47,788 bases of DNA from Rhodospirillaceae bacterium. GTDB lineage: Bacteria; Pseudomonadota; Gammaproteobacteria; Steroidobacterales; Rariloculaceae. A model generated the notes under the pieces. The model was not told where the DNA came from, made no database searches, and saw nothing but the letters and a program-made list of their open reading frames with translations. A program made the translations under genes and the position numbers. Below, piece after piece: positions 8,400-17,863 of this stretch. The stretch lies in contig PBDA01000063.1 of NCBI GenBank assembly GCA_002718345.1, forward strand, positions 1-47,788, in the 5' to 3' direction. How positions within the stretch are numbered: position 1 is the stretch's first letter; each line of letters starts with the position of its first letter.

Positions 8400-8430
8400 A
8401 ATTGGCAAAGCTCAATGAGCTTTGCCAATT
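8400..8430 (-). terminator. Perfect 15-bp inverted repeat between glnII and ntrB
   Basis: Arms at 8400-8414 and 8416-8430 are perfectly complementary around one central base (AATTGGCAAAGCTCA and its complement). Read on the minus strand, the way glnII and ntrB are transcribed, the hairpin is followed by a short T-rich stretch (TTCTTT). It could terminate or attenuate glnII transcription before ntrBC. The near-absent loop also makes a DNA-binding operator possible. Confidence 0.5.
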
Positions 8431-8624
8431 AATTACGCTGAACAAATGCCCACTGAAAGGCAAACTACCTATAGGCTGTAGCATATTGAGAACTCAACAC
8501 GGTGCATGGTCATTCTTAACCTTGTCACATCTCAGATTTAAGTTCGATATAAGCGTTTATAAAATAGTCAGTAAACACATCACCAGCTGTCATACATTCT
8601 GTATCCGCAACCAGAAAATTAAGT

Positions 8625-8645
8625 GCCTTCTCTAAAAAGAGAGGC
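8625..8645 (-). terminator. Candidate glnII terminator hairpin
   Basis: On the minus strand GCCTCTCT, a TTTT loop and AGAGAAGGC can fold into an 8-bp stem with one bulged A. The following tail, ACTTAATTTT, is moderately T-rich. It lies 93 bases downstream of the glnII stop codon. The stem is modest, so this is a candidate only. Confidence 0.4.
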
Positions 8646-8737
8646 AGTTGATAATGAGCGTTCATTTTATCAAGAGAACTTTTTTAAACTCTATTTATTA
8701 GAAAACGCCTCCTTTTTAGGCCTAAATTGCACTAATG

Positions 8738-9748
8738 CTATACACCAGACTCCTTTGTGGTTTTGACAATTGCAGCTGCAACCTTATAAGGATCTGCGTT
8801 AGATGCCGGCCTGCGGTCTTCTAGTCGACCTTTCCAACCATCATCGACGGTTCCTACAGGAATACGGATAGATGCTCCCCGATCAGACACACCGAAGCTA
8901 AACTCGTTGATTGACTGTGTTTCATGTAATCCGGTTAGACGTTGGTCGTTATCTGCTCCATAAACACTAATGTGCCTTTCAATATTTTTTCCAAACTCTT
9001 TGCAAATTTTTTCAAAAACTTTTTCGTCCCCAGATTCGCGCATTACAGAATTAGAAAAATTTGCATGCATTCCAGAACCATTCCAGTCTGTTGGTCCAAG
9101 CGGTTTAGGATGCCATTCGATTGCATATCCATGTTTTTCCGCTGTCCTTTCAAGGATATACCGAGCTACCCAAGTTTCGTCTCCAGCGCGCTTCGCCCCT
9201 TTTGCAAACACCTGAAATTCCCACTGACCAGCAGCTACTTCTGCGTTAATCCCTTCGACATTTATCCCAGCTGCTAGGCAGGCATCAAAGTGCTCTTCAA
9301 TGCAATCTCTTCCATAAGTGTTATTAGCGCCGACTGAGCAGTAGTATGGGCCTTGTGGTCTTGGGTACCCTCCTTCTGGAAACCCAGGCGGAAGATCCGA
9401 TATCGTGTCCCATAGAAAGTACTCTTGTTCAAAACCGAACCAGAAGTCTTCATCATCATCATCAATTGTGGCTCGACCATTTGTGTCGTGAGGTGTTCCA
9501 TCGGCATTTAAGACTTCAGTCATTACCAAGTATGCGTTCAGCCGCAGTGGATCAGGAAAGATGGCTACCGGTTTTAGGAGGCAGTCGGAACCAGCAGTAT
9601 CAGCTTGTTCTGTAGAGCTTCCATCAAATGACCACATAGGACACCCCTCAAGTGTTCCGTCAAAATCAGACTCAACACGTGTTTTACTTCGAAGGCTCTG
9701 TGTCGGCTTATAGCCGTCGAGCCAAATATATTCCAATTTACTTTTCAT
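8738..9748 (-). CDS. glnII: Type II (eukaryotic-type) glutamine synthetase
   Basis: Condenses glutamate and ammonia to glutamine with ATP. The 336-residue length and sequence are those of GSII rather than the roughly 470-residue GSI usual in gammaproteobacteria: the beta-grasp part with WSFDGSSTEQADTAGSDC, then GFEQEYFLW with the metal-binding glutamate, GINAEVAAGQWEFQV, DWNGSGMHANFS, and the C-terminal SDRGASIRIPVG and DRRPASNADPY. GSII enzymes lack the adenylylation tyrosine loop of GSI, so control is expected at transcription. A GGAGGAG ribosome-binding site precedes the ATG at 9748. Upstream lie a sigma-54 promoter and two NtrC sites, and ntrBC follows downstream. In rhizobia glnII is likewise NtrC/sigma-54 dependent. 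Confidence 0.95.
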   Translation of the reverse strand: MKSKLEYIWLDGYKPTQSLRSKTRVESDFDGTLEGCPMWSFDGSSTEQADTAGSDCLLKPVAIFPDPLRLNAYLVMTEVLNADGTPHDTNGRATIDDDDEDFWFGFEQEYFLWDTISDLPPGFPEGGYPRPQGPYYCSVGANNTYGRDCIEEHFDACLAAGINVEGINAEVAAGQWEFQVFAKGAKRAGDETWVARYILERTAEKHGYAIEWHPKPLGPTDWNGSGMHANFSNSVMRESGDEKVFEKICKEFGKNIERHISVYGADNDQRLTGLHETQSINEFSFGVSDRGASIRIPVGTVDDGWKGRLEDRRPASNADPYKVAAAIVKTTKESGV

Positions 9749-9940
9749 GAGCTGCTTTGCTCCTCCTTAATTTGTTATGACAATTCTTTCGTAAGCCGCT
9801 TGTTCCGTTTAATTCAACAGGTGGTCTAATAAACCTATTAATTGATACTAGATCTACAAGATCCCAATGAAAAAACCAAAGCAAACAAAGTTAGTTATTT
9901 TTCGTAGTTGCAAATAACCTAATCCTCAGTAATAAGCTAT

Positions 9941-9958
9941 ATGCAGTATTTGTGCCAA
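9941..9958 (-). promoter_or_regulatory. Sigma-54 promoter of glnII
   Basis: On the minus strand the sequence reads TTGGCACAAATACTGCAT. The -24 GG (9956-9955) and the -12 GC (9944-9943) are separated by exactly 10 bases, as sigma-54 promoters require, and the TTGGCAC block matches the -24 consensus well. Transcription would start near 9931, leaving a leader of about 183 bases before the glnII ATG at 9748. Confidence 0.82.
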
Positions 9959-10004
9959 ACTCCGAGCTCGCCTAAGCTATTGTTTTTTCTCGGAAGAATT
10001 ACAC

Positions 10005-10022
10005 CACTAAAGCACTTTAGTG
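10005..10022. repeat. Perfect inverted repeat in the glnII enhancer region
   Basis: CACTAAAG and its complement CTTTAGTG flank a 2-base spacer. It overlaps the weak third NtrC-like site and touches the proximal NtrC site. It may be an operator for another regulator, or belong to the glyS promoter region on the other strand. The rest of the 9749-10172 spacer shows a poor candidate glyS promoter (TATACT at 10123-10128) and nothing else I recognise. Confidence 0.4.
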
Positions 10023-10037
10023 CTCTATGATGGTGCG
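10021..10037. promoter_or_regulatory. NtrC binding site (proximal) upstream of glnII
   Basis: TGCTCTATGATGGTGCG matches the NtrC dyad TGCACC-N5-GGTGCA with correct half-site spacing and one perfect GGTGC half. Its centre is about 98 bases upstream of the predicted glnII start. A weaker half-matching site (TACACC-N5-AGCACT, 10000-10016) lies 21 bases closer to the promoter. Confidence 0.68.
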
Positions 10038-10051
10038 ATAACCTCCTATAA

Positions 10052-10068
10052 TGCCCTATTTAGGTGCT
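10052..10068. promoter_or_regulatory. NtrC binding site (distal) upstream of glnII
   Basis: TGCCCTATTTAGGTGCT fits the 17-base NtrC dyad with correct spacing and a perfect GGTGC half. Its centre is 31 bases (about three helical turns) from the proximal site and about 129 bases upstream of the predicted start. This resembles the paired enhancer sites of E. coli glnAp2, about 32 bases apart near -108 and -140. Confidence 0.68.
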
Positions 10069-10172
10069 AAAAGGGAGTTTTTTAAACAATCAAGATTGTC
10101 TGCTGAGTGTGCAATCAGACTATATACTGCGAGGTTTATTGGTGCCCCTTTATAGGGTGACCGGAGAGTTCA

Positions 10173-11726
10173 ATGGATTTAATGGACAAGTTGGTCTCAC
10201 TCGCCAAGCGAAGGGGCTTCATCTTTCCCTCCAGTGAGATTTATGGTGGTCTTAATGGTTGTTGGGACTATGGCCCAATGGGCGTTGAGTTGAAACGGAA
10301 TGTAAAAGAAGCCTGGTGGCAGGATATGGTTGCTCGTCATGATGAAACGCAGGCAATAGATGGTGCCCCTTCTGCATTTTCTATGGTTGGGCTTGACAGC
10401 TCTATTTTAATGAACCCCCGAGTATGGGAAGCAAGTGGTCACGTTAGTGGCTTCAGCGATCCAATGGTGGATTGCCGCGAAACACGTAATCGCTATAGAG
10501 CAGATCAACTCGTTATTTTTGGTATTGTTAAAGACAATCAAAATAACATTTCCATTGACGAAAATGCTTTGTTATTTGCTTCGCCTGGGGAACTGGGTAA
10601 AACCAACGACAATGAGCTATTAGCTCATCATAAAAAACAAGCAAAAAAAACAATTAAAGCATTAGGTGAATTTAAGTTAATACAAATACCAAACGCTTTA
10701 GCTGATGAAAAACTTCGAGCAAGAACCATTGCTCCCAGTGCCTCCAAGCCCGGGACATTAACCGAACCAAGGTCTTTTAACTTAATGTTTCAAACTCATG
10801 TCGGTGCTCTGAAAGATAATTCAAGCGCCGCTTATTTGAGGCCTGAAACAGCTCAGGGAATTTTTGCTAACTTCAAAAATGTATGTGATACAGCACGTGT
10901 CCGACTTCCTTTTGGAATTGCTCAATTGGGGAAGGCTTTCCGCAATGAAATTAATCCTCGCAACTTTACTTTTCGAAGCCGAGAATTTGAGCAAATGGAG
11001 ATCGAGTTTTTCTGTAAGCCAGAGGAAGCGGATGACTGGTATCTGTATTGGCGTAACTCTCGATATGAATGGTACATAAATCTAGGTATTCAAAAAGATA
11101 AGTTGCATTTACGAGAGCATGAAACTGATGAGCTTGCCCATTACGCTAAATCATGTGCTGACGTGGAATACGAATTTCCTTTTGGAGTTAGCGAACTTGA
11201 GGGCATAGCTAATCGATCTAACTTTGATTTACGTCAACACATGGAACATAGCGGAAAAGACCTAAGATATCTTGATGACCTCGAACAGGAGAAGGAAAAA
11301 CGTCGTTTCTTACCATATGTTATTGAGCCATCTGCCGGCGCTGACCGAGCAACTCTTGCTTTTATGTGTAATGCCTATACGGAAGATGAAATTAGCGGCG
11401 AGAAAAGAACCGTAATGAAATTCCATCCCAAATTAGCCCCAATAAAGGCGGCAATATTTCCGCTTGTAAAAAAAGATGGTATGCCCGATAAAGCTTTGAG
11501 TATATACCGTCAGTTGCGCACCCATTTTCCTGTCTCCTATGACGAAAAAGGAGCAATTGGAAGGCGCTATCGTCGCCAGGATGAAGCCGGGACACCTTTT
11601 TGTGTGACCATTGACGGTGAAACCATGAAAGACGATACAGTTACTTTGCGTGAGCGAGATACTTGTGAACAAATTCGTTTGCCTATAAACGAAATTGTGG
11701 AGCATATAGTCGAACAGCTTATTTAG
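10173..11726 (+). CDS. glyS: Glycyl-tRNA synthetase, single-chain (alpha2) type
   Basis: Charges tRNA-Gly with glycine. The 517-residue protein is the single-chain class II enzyme found in archaea, eukaryotes and some bacteria. It has GLNGCWDYGPMGVELK near the N-terminus, FNLMFQTHVGA and AAYLRPETAQGIFANF, class II motif 2 (LGKAFRNEINPRNFTFRSRE) and motif 3 (EPSAGADRATLAFM), then a C-terminal anticodon-binding domain. Gammaproteobacteria normally have the unrelated-layout GlyQ/GlyS alpha2beta2 enzyme. Here the single-chain gene sits exactly where glyQS lies in Pseudomonas (glyQS-gmhB-plsC-gyrB). A GGAGAG site precedes the ATG. It is divergent from glnII and leads the gmhB-plsC operon. Confidence 0.95.
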   Translation: MDLMDKLVSLAKRRGFIFPSSEIYGGLNGCWDYGPMGVELKRNVKEAWWQDMVARHDETQAIDGAPSAFSMVGLDSSILMNPRVWEASGHVSGFSDPMVDCRETRNRYRADQLVIFGIVKDNQNNISIDENALLFASPGELGKTNDNELLAHHKKQAKKTIKALGEFKLIQIPNALADEKLRARTIAPSASKPGTLTEPRSFNLMFQTHVGALKDNSSAAYLRPETAQGIFANFKNVCDTARVRLPFGIAQLGKAFRNEINPRNFTFRSREFEQMEIEFFCKPEEADDWYLYWRNSRYEWYINLGIQKDKLHLREHETDELAHYAKSCADVEYEFPFGVSELEGIANRSNFDLRQHMEHSGKDLRYLDDLEQEKEKRRFLPYVIEPSAGADRATLAFMCNAYTEDEISGEKRTVMKFHPKLAPIKAAIFPLVKKDGMPDKALSIYRQLRTHFPVSYDEKGAIGRRYRRQDEAGTPFCVTIDGETMKDDTVTLRERDTCEQIRLPINEIVEHIVEQLI

Positions 11727-11754
11727 TTTTTTCTAGAGGATTATCACTAGATGA

Positions 11755-12318
11755 ATGGGCTACAAGGTGACAAAAGCTAAGCGGTTTATCATATTAGATC
11801 GTGACGGGGTCATAAATTATGACTCCGAGAATTACATCAGATCTCCTGAAGAGTGGCGGCCGCTAGAAGGCAGCCTTGAGGCAATATCTGCCCTTGTCTC
11901 TGTTGGATTTGAGATAGCCGTTATATCTAATCAGTCTGGAATAAGCAGAAAACTATTATCTGAAAAAACACTACAAAACATACATGCAAAAATGATTAGT
12001 GAAGTTGAAAAAGTTAGGGGCCGTATCACGGCTATTTACCATTGTCCTCACATTCCAGAGGCTCAGTGTGAGTGTCGAAAACCAAAACTGGGAATGATCA
12101 AACGTTTGGAAAAAGAGCATAATGTCTCTGTTACAGACATTCCTTTAATTGGTGACAAGCCCTCTGATATTGAGCTTGCTGTCAGAGCAGGTGCAAGGCC
12201 AATTTTGGTGCGTACCGGATATGGCAATAGAAGTGCTGCTTCCATCCCAAAGTCCGTTGAAATATACGATAACCTTGCTTCTGCAGCGGAAATTTTAATA
12301 TCGGAATATTCCCCGTGA
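11755..12318 (+). CDS. gmhB: D-glycero-beta-D-manno-heptose 1,7-bisphosphate 7-phosphatase
   Basis: A HAD-superfamily histidinol-phosphatase-type enzyme that removes the 7-phosphate in ADP-heptose synthesis for the lipopolysaccharide inner core. The nucleophile motif LDRDGVINYD is at about residues 14-23. It is followed by SNQSGI, a zinc-binding cluster (CPHIPEAQCECRKPK) and LIGDKPSDIELA, which carries the metal aspartates. The overlapping ATG at 11751 is in another frame and ends quickly, so 11755 is used; GTG 11767 is a possible shorter start. The length of 187 is typical. It follows glyS after 28 bases and overlaps plsC by four bases (GTGA), so the three genes form an operon. Confidence 0.92.
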   Translation: MGYKVTKAKRFIILDRDGVINYDSENYIRSPEEWRPLEGSLEAISALVSVGFEIAVISNQSGISRKLLSEKTLQNIHAKMISEVEKVRGRITAIYHCPHIPEAQCECRKPKLGMIKRLEKEHNVSVTDIPLIGDKPSDIELAVRAGARPILVRTGYGNRSAASIPKSVEIYDNLASAAEILISEYSP

Positions 12319-13034
12319 ATATTTTTCGACAATGGCTTGGGTCAATTTTGTTTACGTTCTATCTTTTTCTGTCCTTACCGCCTTATGCGTGTGCTGTGGT
12401 AGTTACTGCTCCCTTTTTTACTCGCTCAAAAAGCATGCGAATTGCTATTGCTTGGGTTGATTCAGTTCTCTTTATGCTAAATATTCTGTGCGGCCTTGAT
12501 TATTCCGTCGAAGGAAAAGAGAACCTTGAAAATGAGAATGGAATAATAATGATGAAGCACTCATCAGCTTGGGAAACTCTTGCTCAATTTAAAATTTTTC
12601 CTGAAATAACTTGTGTTTTGAAGAGGGAGCTTATGTGGGCACCGTTTCTTGGTTGGGCTTTAACTGTTTTTAAGCCTATAGCTATTAAACGAGGGGGCGG
12701 GCATAAAACCATAGAGCAATTAATAGAACAAGGCAGCGCGAGATTAAACGAAGGTTTATGGGTTGTGGTTTTCCCTGAAGGCACACGAGTCGCCCCAGGT
12801 GTTACCCGCCGTTACGGCCTAGGGGGAGCGCTGCTGGCCAAATCTACAGGCAAGCCAATCGTCCCGGTTGTACATAATGCTGGTAAATTTTGGACAAGGC
12901 GAGGATGGTTGAAACAACGCGGAACAATACAGGTAGTTATTGGAGCTCCAATATCCAGTTCCAGCAAATCTGCGCGCACTCTAAATGAAGAGGTGCGATC
13001 TTGGATAGAAACAAACCTCGCTAAGCTTGACTAG
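12315..13034 (+). CDS. plsC: 1-acyl-sn-glycerol-3-phosphate acyltransferase
   Basis: A membrane-associated acyltransferase that makes phosphatidic acid from lysophosphatidic acid. An N-terminal hydrophobic segment (about 8-30) anchors it. Motif I reads KHSSAWET, an HX4E form instead of the common HX4D, as I recall from the Neisseria NlaA and Pseudomonas LptA subgroup. Motif III is VVFPEGTRVAPG, and the PIVPVVHNAG block follows. GTG 12315 overlaps the gmhB stop in a GTGA. The position between gmhB and gyrB matches Pseudomonas. It converges on gyrB with 14 bases between stops. Confidence 0.9.
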   Translation: MNIFRQWLGSILFTFYLFLSLPPYACAVVVTAPFFTRSKSMRIAIAWVDSVLFMLNILCGLDYSVEGKENLENENGIIMMKHSSAWETLAQFKIFPEITCVLKRELMWAPFLGWALTVFKPIAIKRGGGHKTIEQLIEQGSARLNEGLWVVVFPEGTRVAPGVTRRYGLGGALLAKSTGKPIVPVVHNAGKFWTRRGWLKQRGTIQVVIGAPISSSSKSARTLNEEVRSWIETNLAKLD

Positions 13035-13048
13035 CAATTACCAACCTC

Positions 13049-15475
<2,427 letters not shown>

Positions 15476-15485
15476 TTAGAGCCTC

Positions 15486-16547
15486 TTATTGTACCATTTT
15501 GACAGCACCACCCTGTTCCACGTGGAACACTGGATAGTTTAATTTTGTCGGCAAAATGGGCCTTTGTAAGCCCGTGATAATCTGCTGTGCAGGTAGGCCA
15601 TCTAAAACAGCTAACAATGAAGATAAAGATGATTGATCCAATTCTGCAGCTGGATCATCAACAAGCAAAATACCCCCGCTTCCTTGATTAACAGCAAAGG
15701 CTCTGATTTGAGCTAAAATCAATCCGGCCGCTACTAGTTTTTGTTGGCCTCTTGATATTTCTTCGCGAACGTTTCTTGAGTCAAGCTTTACTCTTAGGTC
15801 AGCTCTATGAGGCCCCACATGAGTTACGCCAATATTTAGATCTCTCTTTTTTGAGTCTTCTAAGGCCTTGGTAAAATCTTTTCCCTCTTGCCAGCCTGAG
15901 TTGTAACTAACCTTGAGTGGGGTTCCTAAAAGGGATTCTCCTATACCACATAGGGCATCAGAAAGCCTTTCTACATAATATTTACGAGCAGAATCAACAT
16001 CAGTTCCAGCCGAAATTAGGCCTGAATCCCATGCACTAACACTCTGTCCCGATTTTAAAGCGGCGTTCCGCTGACCTAACACTCGCCGGTAGCGGCGCCA
16101 TGCCTCAAGGTAGTTATGTTCCACGTGGAACACCCCCCAATCCAAGAACCGACGCCTATCACCAGGGCTACCCTCTATAAGCCGATGTATGTTTGGTTCA
16201 ATCACATGGACTGGCATAACCTTAGCGAGTGCTGCCATGCTAGGAGCCGTTTCCGAGTCTAATCTCAAATTAAGGCCTTTAGGGCCCAAACCGACCCCTA
16301 ACCGTCGCTTTACACCATTTTGCTGTAACTCCCCATATACAGAAAAACAGTCCTGGCCTCTTTGAATAAGCCGCCGATTATATCTTGTTCGGAAAGAACG
16401 CCCTCTGCCCAAGAGGTAAATTGCTTCTAATAAGCTTGTTTTTCCGGCGCCATTAGGGCCAAAAAAATAGGTTCTATTAGGGTGTGGAGAAAATTCTACC
16501 TCAGTTAAACACCGAAGATTGGTTATTCGCAAATGTTTGAGCGGCAT
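15486..16547 (-). CDS. recF: DNA replication and repair protein RecF
   Basis: An SMC-like ATPase that helps load RecA at gapped DNA through RecO and RecR. Walker A is FFGPNGAGKTSLLEAIYLL (about 28-46), the ABC signature lies in EISRGQQKLVAAGLILAQ, and Walker B reads ILLVDDPAAELD. The length of 353 is normal. Two perfect 16-bp parS sites lie inside the gene, at 15514-15529 and 16117-16132. Both are read in the same frame and encode the VFHVE peptide, one in the FLDWGVFHVEH block and one in the C-terminal tail. It follows dnaN by 25 bases. Confidence 0.97.
   Translation of the reverse strand: MPLKHLRITNLRCLTEVEFSPHPNRTYFFGPNGAGKTSLLEAIYLLGRGRSFRTRYNRRLIQRGQDCFSVYGELQQNGVKRRLGVGLGPKGLNLRLDSETAPSMAALAKVMPVHVIEPNIHRLIEGSPGDRRRFLDWGVFHVEHNYLEAWRRYRRVLGQRNAALKSGQSVSAWDSGLISAGTDVDSARKYYVERLSDALCGIGESLLGTPLKVSYNSGWQEGKDFTKALEDSKKRDLNIGVTHVGPHRADLRVKLDSRNVREEISRGQQKLVAAGLILAQIRAFAVNQGSGGILLVDDPAAELDQSSLSSLLAVLDGLPAQQIITGLQRPILPTKLNYPVFHVEQGGAVKMVQ
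15514..15529. promoter_or_regulatory. parS: parS centromere site 1 (inside 3' end of recF)
   Basis: TGTTCCACGTGGAACA is a perfect 16-bp palindrome matching the bacterial parS consensus bound by ParB. It is embedded in the last codons of recF. ParA and ParB genes are at 34884-36627. Confidence 0.92.
16117..16132. promoter_or_regulatory. parS: parS centromere site 2 (inside recF)
   Basis: A second identical copy of TGTTCCACGTGGAACA, 603 bases from site 1 and about 1.7 kb from the DnaA boxes. It encodes part of the conserved FLDWGVFHVEH region of RecF. Confidence 0.92.
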
Positions 16548-16572
16548 TATTTGGTTGCAACCAGACCACCAC

Positions 16573-17673
16573 TTAAAGACGCATAGGCATTACAACAAAT
16601 CTCGTATTCTCTGTCGTAGGACCTTTTATCAAACAACTGGTGTTTGCATCATTCCCTAATCCCAACTCAACCTGATCTTCATCAACAGCCCCTAATGCAT
16701 CTAACAAGTAGGTTACATTAAATCCTATTTCCATCTGAGCACCATCATATCCTACTTCCAGCGCCTCCTCTGCTTCTTCTTGTTCTGGGTTATTAGCTTG
16801 TATCCGAAGGGTATTTCCTTCTAGTTCCAATCTCACACCTCTGTATTTTTCATTAGATAATATTGCAGCCCTCTGCAAAGCTTGGCGTAACAAGGTTTTA
16901 TCTGCTTTTACGGCATTAATCACCTCAGAAGGGATTACTTTTCCATATTCTGGAAATCTTCCGTCAACCAGCTTAGATGTAAAGCGAATACCCGGAAGCT
17001 GTGCTCTTAAGTGATTAGAGCCAAGAGCAAGCTCTATATCGCCATCACTACCCAATAATCTCTGAAGCTCTAATACACCCTTTCTAGGCACTATGAGCTG
17101 CACTTTTTTCTCAACGGGCTCAGATAGGCTTATTTCAGATAACGCAAGTCTGTGTCCGTCAGTAGCAACGGCTCTGAATGTCTGGCCCTCAGTCTCAAAT
17201 AACAATCCATTTAAATAATAGCGAACGTCTTGTTGCGCCATAGCAAAGTGGGTTTTATCTAAGAGATTGCGAAATTCCTGTCTGTCTAATTTTAGTGTTT
17301 GTTTTGCAGCTATGTCGTCTATGGTGGGAAAATCTTCTGCTTTTAAAGTTGATAAGGTAAAACGGCTTCTGGAAGCTTTAACCGTTAAACGATTTTCGTT
17401 TGTGCTGATTTCTAGATCTTTGTCTTCCGGTAATGCCCTGCAAATATCATGTAATTTTCTACCAGGAACAGTTATTTCACCCGGCTCTTCAACATTAACC
17501 TGCGTTTCAGCTACAAGCTCTACTTCTAAATCCGTCGCAGTAATAGTAAGTTTGTTGTCTACAGCAACTAATAAGACGTTACTGAGAATAGGCATTGTCT
17601 GTCTACGCTCAACTACTCCAATTACAGATTGTAAAGGCTTTAAAATCGAATCCCTGGATGCACTCAGCTTCAT
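16573..17673 (-). CDS. dnaN: DNA polymerase III beta subunit (sliding clamp)
   Basis: The dimeric ring that tethers polymerase III to DNA. The 366-residue protein (E. coli 366) has three clamp folds, with MKLSASRDSILKPLQSVIGVVERR at the N-terminus containing the RRQTMPIL block. The second fold has YYLNGLLFETEG and ATDGHRLALSE, and the C-terminus is VVMPMRL, the classic clamp ending that forms part of the partner-binding pocket. It lies between the putative oriC and recF and is read leftward, in line with replication. Confidence 0.98.
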   Translation of the reverse strand: MKLSASRDSILKPLQSVIGVVERRQTMPILSNVLLVAVDNKLTITATDLEVELVAETQVNVEEPGEITVPGRKLHDICRALPEDKDLEISTNENRLTVKASRSRFTLSTLKAEDFPTIDDIAAKQTLKLDRQEFRNLLDKTHFAMAQQDVRYYLNGLLFETEGQTFRAVATDGHRLALSEISLSEPVEKKVQLIVPRKGVLELQRLLGSDGDIELALGSNHLRAQLPGIRFTSKLVDGRFPEYGKVIPSEVINAVKADKTLLRQALQRAAILSNEKYRGVRLELEGNTLRIQANNPEQEEAEEALEVGYDGAQMEIGFNVTYLLDALGAVDEDQVELGLGNDANTSCLIKGPTTENTRFVVMPMRL

Positions 17674-17863
17674 TTCATTAATACCTATAAATTAAGAATA
17701 TATATTTTATTATTATTATTATAGAGTTGAACAACGATGATATCTATTTTTTTATATATAAAACAATGACTTAAGAAAATAAAACAAATGTTTAAAGATT
17801 ATACTTCCTGTGATTTTTTTGTGTATAAAAAACACCTAAAATATTATCCACAGCTTTTCCATA
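17674..17863. other. oriC: Putative oriC in the dnaA-dnaN spacer
   Basis: This 190-base, very AT-rich spacer has two perfect DnaA boxes in opposite orientation: TTATCCACA at 17844-17852 (plus) and TTATACACA on the minus strand at 17820-17828. A run of five TTA triplets at 17707-17721 could be the unwinding element. The gap between dnaA and rpmH (19196-19414), the other usual origin site, shows no perfect box. Two boxes are few for a gammaproteobacterial origin, so part of oriC or only a dnaN control region are alternatives. Confidence 0.6.

Larger units (their letters stand above)
8336..8737. other. 402-base intergenic region between glnII and ntrB
   Basis: I see no supported gene here; a 77-codon frame on the plus strand from a TTG at 8402 shows no family resemblance and runs through a hairpin. 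The region holds two hairpins (8400-8430 and 8625-8645) annotated separately. There is also a weak GCCT/AGGC hairpin near 8707-8724 just after the glnII stop. An isolated NtrC-like half-site GGTGCA lies at 8501-8506. The layout recalls the glnA-glnL spacer of enterobacteria, where a leaky terminator and a weak promoter set the low level of NtrBC. Confidence 0.5.

Noticed and set aside
8402-8635. 77-codon plus-strand frame between ntrB and glnII
   Set aside because: TTG start inside a perfect hairpin, no ribosome site, no recognisable family and composition like the surrounding spacer.
9672-9687. CACGTG-containing palindrome in glnII
   Set aside because: The flanks do not match the parS TGTTCC/GGAACA arms.
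17707-17721. (TTA)5 as a tandem repeat locus or short CRISPR-like array
   Set aside because: Too short and without spacers; better explained as part of the AT-rich origin region. No CRISPR array was seen in the window.
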